The position numbers were made by a program, and so were the translations under genes. Shown one piece after another: positions 5,978 to 10,843 of a DNA stretch of 10,843 nt; positions within the stretch are counted from its first letter, which is position 1; each line of letters opens with the position of its first letter. This DNA comes from an uncultured Chloroflexota bacterium. Lineage in GTDB: Bacteria; Chloroflexota; Limnocylindria; Limnocylindrales; CSP1-4. Under the pieces are notes generated by a model. It was not told the origin of the DNA, searched no databases, and was given only the letters and a program-made list of their open reading frames with translations. The DNA is taken from the NCBI GenBank assembly GCA_903924005.1, contig CAIXZV010000015.1:1-10843 (forward strand). Reading direction: 5' to 3'.

Positions 5978-6104
5978 CGGAGCCCGGTACAGGAAGCGAG
6001 CTCCTGTCTCCGGCCCTTCCGTATTGGGAGCGCCGGGGGCCAGCTGTTCCACCTCCGGCCCGGGTTCAGCGTCTAGACCGACGGCCCCGCTTTCCGGAGG
6101 AAAG
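5975..6104 (+). promoter_or_regulatory. Riboswitch expression platform and sequestered ribosome binding site
   Basis: GGGC-GGA-GCCC (5975-5985) shares bases with hairpin P13 (5960-5977), so the two cannot form together. ACAGGA/TCCTGT (5989-5994, 6002-6007) is a further hairpin. The Shine-Dalgarno CCGGAGG (6094-6100) is perfectly complementary to CCTCCGG at 6052-6058 and partly to CTCCGG at 6008-6013. It also sits in a local hairpin CTTTCC-GGA-GGAAAG (6090-6104). No T-run terminator is visible, so control of translation initiation is the more likely mode. Confidence 0.6.
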
Positions 6105-6108
6105 ACAC

Positions 6109-7281
6109 ATGGGCTCGTCTCAGCACTTCACCAGCCGCGTGGCGCCCTTTGCGCTTGCGCTGGGTCTTGCCATTTCTGCCGTGGGTGGGGTCACCCCCGC
6201 GCGCGCGGGCTCCCCAAGCACCCCATCCACGCCCACCCCGGTTGACGCCGCCGCGTCTGCCGCCGGCTGGGTTTCGATCCAAGTGGGGGCCGACAGCACC
6301 CTCGGCGCCGGCAGCCTCGCCGATGCCATCTTCACGTTTGCCGCCGCTGGCGTTGGCGGCACGGCGGCCGCTGACGCGCTGACAAAGCTGGCCGCCAAGA
6401 CCGATGCCTACGCAGGCTACGGCGGCACGCTCAAGCCGGGCGAGATTGCCAAGATCCTGCTGGCTGTGCACGTGGCAGGCGGCAACCCCAACGCCTTCGC
6501 CGGTCATGATCTCGAAGCCGACCTGCGCGGCCTGCTGGTGACCAGCGGCCCGGACACCGGCCACTTCACAGGCGCCACCGTGTATGGCCAGGCCGTGGCG
6601 ATCCTGGCGCTGGCAACCACCACGGGCGGCGTACCGGCCGGGACCGCCGCCTGGCTTGTCGGGCCCAAGTGCGCCGACGGCTCTTACCCGTTTGACATTG
6701 GCTGGTGCGATCCCACCAACTTTGATGTGGACACCACGGCTATGGTGCTCCAGGCGTTCCTCGCCGCCGGTGACGCCGCGGACGCGGGTACGGCAACCGC
6801 CAGCCTCGTTGCGCTTCAGGCTGTGGACGGCTCGTTCACCTCCTACGGGACCAACACCAGCACCACGGCCGCCGCGGCGCAGGCCCTGCGGGCAGCTGGC
6901 GAGTCAGCTGCGGCAGACGCTGCGGCTGCGTGGCTGGTGGGCAAGCAGTACGGCTGTGACGTCGCGGCTGCAGATCAGGGCGCATTCCCGTATTCGGACA
7001 GCTATGCCGGCGTGCTCATCTACTCCACGACGCAGGCGGCGCTGGGCCTTGGCGCCCCGCGTCTTGACCTGTTGAGCCTTGAGGGCGCAACCGCCGACGC
7101 ACCCGTGCTGTCCTGCGTTGGCCTGCCCGCACCCAGCTTGCCCACCGTGCCGCCCACCGACATGGCCACCGCAAGCCAGACCAGCCAGCCCGGATCGGGC
7201 AGCGTGGCGCTCTTCGGCGCGCTGCTGTTGGCCATGGTCTCCGTGCTGGTGCTGAGCCGGCGCGTGGAGCCGCGACGCTGA
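6109..7281 (+). CDS. Secreted, membrane-anchored alpha/alpha-barrel protein (prenyltransferase/squalene-oxidase-like repeats)
   Basis: The 390-aa product has a signal peptide (basic start, hydrophobic core 11-27, probable cleavage after ARA at 31-33) and a Pro/Thr linker. A helical-repeat domain (about 45-325) follows and includes DGSYPF (190-195), DVDTTAMVLQAFLAAG (206-221) and DGSFTSYGTNTSTTAAAAQALRAAG (240-264). These helix pairs match terpene-cyclase/prenyltransferase-like alpha6-alpha6 barrels, the fold of the alpha domain of intrinsic factor and transcobalamin. No DxDD or QW-type cyclase catalytic set is evident, so a binding role is likelier than an enzyme. A C-terminal span (about 364-382) followed by RR anchors it. 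ATG 6109 was chosen for its strong GGAGG ribosome site; an earlier in-frame ATG (5875) lies inside the riboswitch. It is the first gene of the B12-controlled operon. Confidence 0.85.
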   Translation: MGSSQHFTSRVAPFALALGLAISAVGGVTPARAGSPSTPSTPTPVDAAASAAGWVSIQVGADSTLGAGSLADAIFTFAAAGVGGTAAADALTKLAAKTDAYAGYGGTLKPGEIAKILLAVHVAGGNPNAFAGHDLEADLRGLLVTSGPDTGHFTGATVYGQAVAILALATTTGGVPAGTAAWLVGPKCADGSYPFDIGWCDPTNFDVDTTAMVLQAFLAAGDAADAGTATASLVALQAVDGSFTSYGTNTSTTAAAAQALRAAGESAAADAAAAWLVGKQYGCDVAAADQGAFPYSDSYAGVLIYSTTQAALGLGAPRLDLLSLEGATADAPVLSCVGLPAPSLPTVPPTDMATASQTSQPGSGSVALFGALLLAMVSVLVLSRRVEPRR

Positions 7282-7337
7282 AACTGCGCCTGCGGGTCCG
7301 AGGCGGCGGGCTTGTCCTTCGCCTTGGATCCGCGCTC

Positions 7338-8141
7338 GTGCTGGCTGTCGTCCTGTTGGGCGGCGGCCACGCGATGCCCTCGGCGGCCCGCGGGGCGTCG
7401 GGATTGGCCTGCCCCGGCACAACGGGGGTGACGGTGATCGTTGATTTCGGCAGCCTGGGTGGCGGCGTGGCGGAGGGCTGCGCCCCAGGCACGCCGTCCA
7501 GCGGTCTCGATGCGCTTGTCAAGGCGGGTTTTCCCTACGTAGAGGTGTCCACGGTGCCGGGGTTCGTCTGCCGGATTGGCGGGCTGCCTGGTCCGGACAA
7601 GCAGAACTGCAGCAACACGCCGCCCGCCAACGCGTACTGGACGTACTGGCATGCGACCCGCGGCGGGTCGTGGACCTACAGCCAGAGGGGCGCCGGCGAT
7701 CCGAAGTCGCCACCGGCGCCGGGCAGCGTGGAGGGCTGGGCGTTCCAGTCCGGCACCACGCTCGCGGCTCCCGGCGTGGACCCGCCACCTGCGGTCCAGC
7801 CCACGCCCAAGCCCACCCCGAAGCCGACACCGGTGCCGACCCCTGCGCCGACGACGCGGCCGACTTCTGCGCCGACACCTTCAATGACAACCTCGCTGCC
7901 CCCGACGGCGACACCAACTGACACGCCAACCGAGGCGCCAACCCCGGCGCCGGCATCTACCACGCCGCCGAGCGCACAAGCCACCGATGCTGCAAGCCCG
8001 GAACCAACCGCGGCTTCGATCGCTCCCGCCAGTAGCGACAGCTCCGGCGACCCCACCGGCACGCTCGCCGGCGTTGCCTTGATCGTCCTCGTCGGCGCGG
8101 GCAGCCTTGTGTTCGCCCGCCGCGGCGGGGCCAGAACGTAG
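7338..8141 (+). CDS. Secreted, membrane-anchored DUF4430/transcobalamin-C-like domain protein
   Basis: Counting from GTG 7338 the product is 267 aa. After a signal sequence comes a globular domain of about 115 residues (about 24-137): a strand VTVIVDFG (31-38), Cys pairs (C25, C48, C78, C91), Y100-W-T-Y-W104, GGSWTYSQRGAG (109-120) and GSVEGWAF (129-136). This pattern is that of DUF4430-like domains, related to the C-terminal beta domain of intrinsic factor/transcobalamin. A Pro/Thr-rich stalk (about 148-240) and a C-terminal span (about 243-260) with RR follow. The GTG start has no Shine-Dalgarno and truncates the signal peptide; the open frame extends to CTG 7278, which overlaps the previous stop and has GGAG 8 bp upstream. 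A CTG start (287 aa) is probably the real one; the conservative start is given. The stop overlaps the start of ecfT. Confidence 0.85.
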   Translation: MLAVVLLGGGHAMPSAARGASGLACPGTTGVTVIVDFGSLGGGVAEGCAPGTPSSGLDALVKAGFPYVEVSTVPGFVCRIGGLPGPDKQNCSNTPPANAYWTYWHATRGGSWTYSQRGAGDPKSPPAPGSVEGWAFQSGTTLAAPGVDPPPAVQPTPKPTPKPTPVPTPAPTTRPTSAPTPSMTTSLPPTATPTDTPTEAPTPAPASTTPPSAQATDAASPEPTAASIAPASSDSSGDPTGTLAGVALIVLVGAGSLVFARRGGART

Positions 8142-9286
8142 TGGCGGCGCTTGCTGTGGCCCGCCGACGCACCGCCGGGTTTGACCCGAGGCTCCCGCGC
8201 CCGCTGCACCCGGGGGCCTGGTGGGTCTGGGCGATTGGCCTTGCCGCCGCCGCAAGCCGGACGTCAAACCCGCTGCTTCTGCTGCTGATCATCGGCGTGC
8301 TGGCGGCTGTGGTCAGCGCCCGCCGGAGCGACGCCCCTTGGGCCAGCATGTTCCGCGTCTACCTGGTGATGGGGGCCGTGGTTGTGGGGCTGCGGATTGG
8401 CCTGCGTATCGTGTTTGGCGGAGCCTACGGGACCCACGAGCTCTTCGCGCTGCCGGAGATCCCGCTGCCGGACTGGGTTGTGGGCGCACGCATTGGCGGC
8501 CCGGTGACGCTTGAGTCCGTCCTTGCCGCGGCCTACGACGGGCTCAAGCTGGCCACCCTGATCGCCTGTGTGGGTGCCGCCAACGTGCTTGCGGACGCAC
8601 GGCGCCTGCTCCGCGCCGTCCCCAATGCGCTCTACGAGATGGGTGCTGCGCTTGTGGTGTCGCTATCCGTGGCACCGCAGCTTGTGGAGAGCGTGCTGCG
8701 GGTCCGGCGCGCCAGACGGTTGCGCGGCGGCCAGTCAAGCGGGCTTCGCGCGCTGCCAAGCCTGCTGCTGCCGGTGCTTGCGGACGCGCTGGACCGCTCG
8801 CTTGCGCTGGCGGCGGCGATGGACTCGCGCGGGTACGGGCGGATGGCGGACGTGCCTGCAACCATGCGCCGGACCACCGGGGCGCTGGTGCTCACGGGTC
8901 TGTGCGGCATCTGTGTTGGTCTGTACGGGCTGCTGGACCCCACATCGCCCGGCTGGCTGGGGCTGCCCATCCTGTGCGTGGGCGTGGCGGCTGCGGTGGC
9001 CGGCATGTGGCTCGCCGGCCGGCGGGTGCAGCGCACGGTGTACCGCCCCGACGCGTGGCAGCCAGACGAGACGCTGGTTGCTGCCTCTGGGATCCTGGCC
9101 GCCGCGGCGTTGTGGCTTGCGGGCGTCCTTGATCCCGCAGCGCTTGAGCCGTCCATCGTGCCGCTTGCCTGGCCTGCGCTTGCGCCCATTGCCACGGTGG
9201 GGATCCTCCTCGCGCTGCTGCCTGCGTGGCTGGCGCCGCCGCTTCGGCTGGCGGTCCCGGCCGCCGCCGTGGAGGCGTCACGGTGA
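8141..9286 (+). CDS. ecfT: ECF transporter transmembrane (T) component
   Basis: The 381-aa product is the EcfT permease that couples ATP hydrolysis to the substrate-binding S component of an energy-coupling-factor importer. An N-terminal HPGAWWVW-AIGLAAAASRT-NPLLLLLI segment (23-50) and hydrophobic helices at about 44-60, 72-92, 135-150 and 245-265 are visible, with further helices after 270. The cytoplasmic coupling region holds ARR (191-193) and AMDSRGYG (226-233), the Ala-Arg-Gly motifs that dock on the ATPases. It is longer than many EcfT proteins (about 260 aa) because of an additional C-terminal membrane region. GTG 8141 shares a base with the TAG of the preceding gene (TAGTG), and its own TGA overlaps the next GTG, indicating translational coupling. 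Confidence 0.92.
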   Translation: MAALAVARRRTAGFDPRLPRPLHPGAWWVWAIGLAAAASRTSNPLLLLLIIGVLAAVVSARRSDAPWASMFRVYLVMGAVVVGLRIGLRIVFGGAYGTHELFALPEIPLPDWVVGARIGGPVTLESVLAAAYDGLKLATLIACVGAANVLADARRLLRAVPNALYEMGAALVVSLSVAPQLVESVLRVRRARRLRGGQSSGLRALPSLLLPVLADALDRSLALAAAMDSRGYGRMADVPATMRRTTGALVLTGLCGICVGLYGLLDPTSPGWLGLPILCVGVAAAVAGMWLAGRRVQRTVYRPDAWQPDETLVAASGILAAAALWLAGVLDPAALEPSIVPLAWPALAPIATVGILLALLPAWLAPPLRLAVPAAAVEASR

Positions 9287-10843
9287 TCCGGCTGGAGCGC
9301 GTGACCGTGACCCACGCTGGTGCGGCCGCGCCCGTGATTGCGGACGTCAGCCTGGACATTGACGAGGGCGTGCTCTGCGTTGTTGCGGGGGCCACAGGCT
9401 CCGGGAAGTCCACGCTGCTGGGCGCGATGACCGGTCTTGTGCCGCACTTCACCGGGGGCCGGCTTGACGGGCGCGTGCTTATCGACGGGCGCGACACGCG
9501 CACACACCCGCCGCGCGACATCGCCGATCTTGTGGGCCGTGTTGGACAGGACCCGATGGCGGGCTTTGTGGCCGAGCGGGTGGAAGACGAGATTGCCTAC
9601 GGCATGGAGCAGCTGGCCGTGCCGGCGGCCACCATGCGCACGCGCGTTGAGCAGGTGCTGGACCTGCTTGGCATCGCGGAGCTGCGCGACCGGCCGCTTC
9701 GGACGCTGTCCGGGGGCCAGCAGCAGCGCGTGGCCATTGCGGCGGCGCTGGCGACGGGGCCGCGACTGCTGGTGCTGGACGAGCCAACGTCCGCCTTGGA
9801 CCCGACGGCTGCCGAAGAAGTGCTGGCCGCCATCACGCGCCTTGTGGACGACCTGGGCCTCACGGTGGTCCTGGCGGAGCATCGCCTTGAGCGCGTCATC
9901 GGCTTTGCCGACCAGCTGATCCACATCGCGCCCGGCGGGCGGGTGGTGTCCGGCGACCCGCGCGAGGTCCTGGCGGGCATGGACCGGGTACCGCCCATCA
10001 TTGAGCTTGGCAGGCTTGCCGGCTGGACTCCGCAGCCGCTCACCGTTCGGGATGCCCGACGACGTGCGTCTGAGTTGCGCACACGGTTGTCGCCGCCTTC
10101 GGCCGCCCCGGCTGTCCCGGCTGTCTCGGCTGCGCCCGTTCGCGACGAGCCGCCGCTGCTCACGGCCCGCGGCGTGTCCGTCACGTACCGCGACCTCATT
10201 GCCGTCCGGGCCGTGGACGTCGACGTGCAGGCGGGTTCCGTGACGGTGCTCATGGGCCGCAACGGCTCCGGCAAGTCGTCCCTGCTCTGGGCGCTCCAGG
10301 GCTCCGGACCGCGCCGTGCGGGGACGGTGTCGATGGCCGGGCAGGATCCGGCACGTCTGGACGCGGCCGCTGCGCGCCGTCTGGTTGGGCTTGTCCCGCA
10401 GTCCCCCTCGGATCTGCTGTACCGCGAGACGGTTGGCGCGGAGTGCCAGCAGGCCGACCACGAATCAGGCGTTCCGGCGGGGACCTGTCGGGCGCTGCTG
10501 GGCCGCCTCCTGCCGCGCATGGACGACCTGCGCCACCCGCGTGATCTCTCCGAAGGCGAACGTCTGGCGCTGGTTCTGGCCATCCAGCTGGCCGCCTCGC
10601 CACGTGTGGTCCTGCTTGACGAGCCCACGCGCGGGCTGGACTACGACGCAAAGACGCGCCTCGTGACGGCCCTCCACGCGCTTGCCGCCGATGGCCGCGC
10701 GGTGGTCCTTGCCACGCACGACGTTGAGTTTGCCGCGGCCGTGGCAGATCGCGTCGTGGTGATGTCGCAGGGCGAGATTGTGGCGGACGGCCCGGCGCGC
10801 GAGTTGCTCACAGCGTCGCCCGCGTTTGCCCCGCAGGTGGTTC
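9283..10843 (+). CDS. ECF transporter fused double ATPase (A1-A2), 3' end outside window
   Basis: This gene begins at GTG 9283 in a GTGA overlap with ecfT and stays open to the window end (520 codons seen). It contains two ABC ATPase domains. Domain 1 has Walker A GATGSGKS (36-43), Q-loop VGQDP (87-91), signature LSGGQQQR (142-149), Walker B LLVLDEPTSALD (162-173) and switch His200. Domain 2, after an Ala/Pro linker (about 270-290), has Walker A GRNGSGKSS (325-333), VPQSPSD (371-377), a divergent signature LSEGER (422-427), Walker B VVLLDEPTRGLD (442-453) and His479. This is the AA' fusion seen in several dedicated ECF transporters, including the predicted CbrTUV-type cobalamin systems. With EcfT it would form the energising module. 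No S component is in the window. Confidence 0.93.
   Translation, partial: MIRLERVTVTHAGAAAPVIADVSLDIDEGVLCVVAGATGSGKSTLLGAMTGLVPHFTGGRLDGRVLIDGRDTRTHPPRDIADLVGRVGQDPMAGFVAERVEDEIAYGMEQLAVPAATMRTRVEQVLDLLGIAELRDRPLRTLSGGQQQRVAIAAALATGPRLLVLDEPTSALDPTAAEEVLAAITRLVDDLGLTVVLAEHRLERVIGFADQLIHIAPGGRVVSGDPREVLAGMDRVPPIIELGRLAGWTPQPLTVRDARRRASELRTRLSPPSAAPAVPAVSAAPVRDEPPLLTARGVSVTYRDLIAVRAVDVDVQAGSVTVLMGRNGSGKSSLLWALQGSGPRRAGTVSMAGQDPARLDAAAARRLVGLVPQSPSDLLYRETVGAECQQADHESGVPAGTCRALLGRLLPRMDDLRHPRDLSEGERLALVLAIQLAASPRVVLLDEPTRGLDYDAKTRLVTALHALAADGRAVVLATHDVEFAAAVADRVVVMSQGEIVADGPARELLTASPAFAPQVV

Noticed and set aside
5875..6108. 78-codon N-terminal extension of the alpha/alpha-barrel protein
   Set aside because: It starts inside the riboswitch aptamer and would bury the signal peptide. 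ATG 6109 has a strong ribosome site and is followed by a perfect signal sequence.
7799..7990. Repetitive Pro/Thr-coding DNA as a possible repeat array
   Set aside because: Units are irregular and explained by the Pro/Thr-rich stalk of the anchored protein. No CRISPR-like spacing was seen here or elsewhere in the window.
8632..10461. Long 609-residue open frame on the minus strand opposite ecfT and the ATPase
   Set aside because: The plus strand encodes unmistakable EcfT and ABC ATPase motifs here. The minus frame is Arg/Pro/His-rich low complexity with no family features, a normal shadow in high-GC DNA.

Overview
The window is high-GC, gene-dense bacterial DNA with short intergenic gaps, an NrdR-type operator pair, a cobalamin riboswitch and a group-I-style ECF transporter preceded by secreted proteins. 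This fits an Actinomycetota or Chloroflexota (for example Limnocylindria-like) genome. The phylum is inferred from gene content and cannot be settled from the window.

Left region (1-2106). Two palindromes at 67-82 and 98-113, exactly 31 bp apart, look like a tandem NrdR operator for a ribonucleotide-reductase-type gene lying beyond position 1. Next is an intact tRNA-Thr(CGT) on the minus strand. The 51 bp that start exactly at its anticodon loop and run through its 5' end and 14 bp of leader (165-215) recur perfectly at 2056-2106. The 1,891-bp unit so defined looks like a small tRNA-integrated element. Its only recognisable gene is a class II Fic AMP-transferase, and I see no integrase. The original tRNA promoter (-10 TATACT) appears to have been displaced to the right end, where it would read leftwards through a tRNA 5' half towards fic.

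Middle region (2107-5735). A YCII-family small protein (minus) is divergent from a 772-aa MMPL/RND membrane transporter (plus). The transporter converges on an unrecognised 274-aa protein (minus), and the two stop codons share one CTAG palindrome.

Right region (5736-10843, running off the end). This is a B12-controlled transport operon on the plus strand. A cobalamin riboswitch (aptamer, B12 box, and an L5-L13 kissing loop visible as base complementarity) leads into four tightly packed genes. The first is a secreted, C-terminally anchored alpha/alpha-barrel protein (prenyltransferase/squalene-oxidase-like repeats). The second is a secreted, anchored protein with a DUF4430/transcobalamin-C-like domain on a Pro/Thr stalk. 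The third is an EcfT permease and the fourth a fused double-ATPase, which is cut by the window end. The first two proteins look like the alpha and beta domains of animal intrinsic factor/transcobalamin made as two separate surface proteins. My working model is a surface corrinoid-capture pair that hands its ligand to an ECF importer, whose substrate-binding S component is probably just past the window. This is the most interesting system in the window, followed by the fic-carrying tRNA element.
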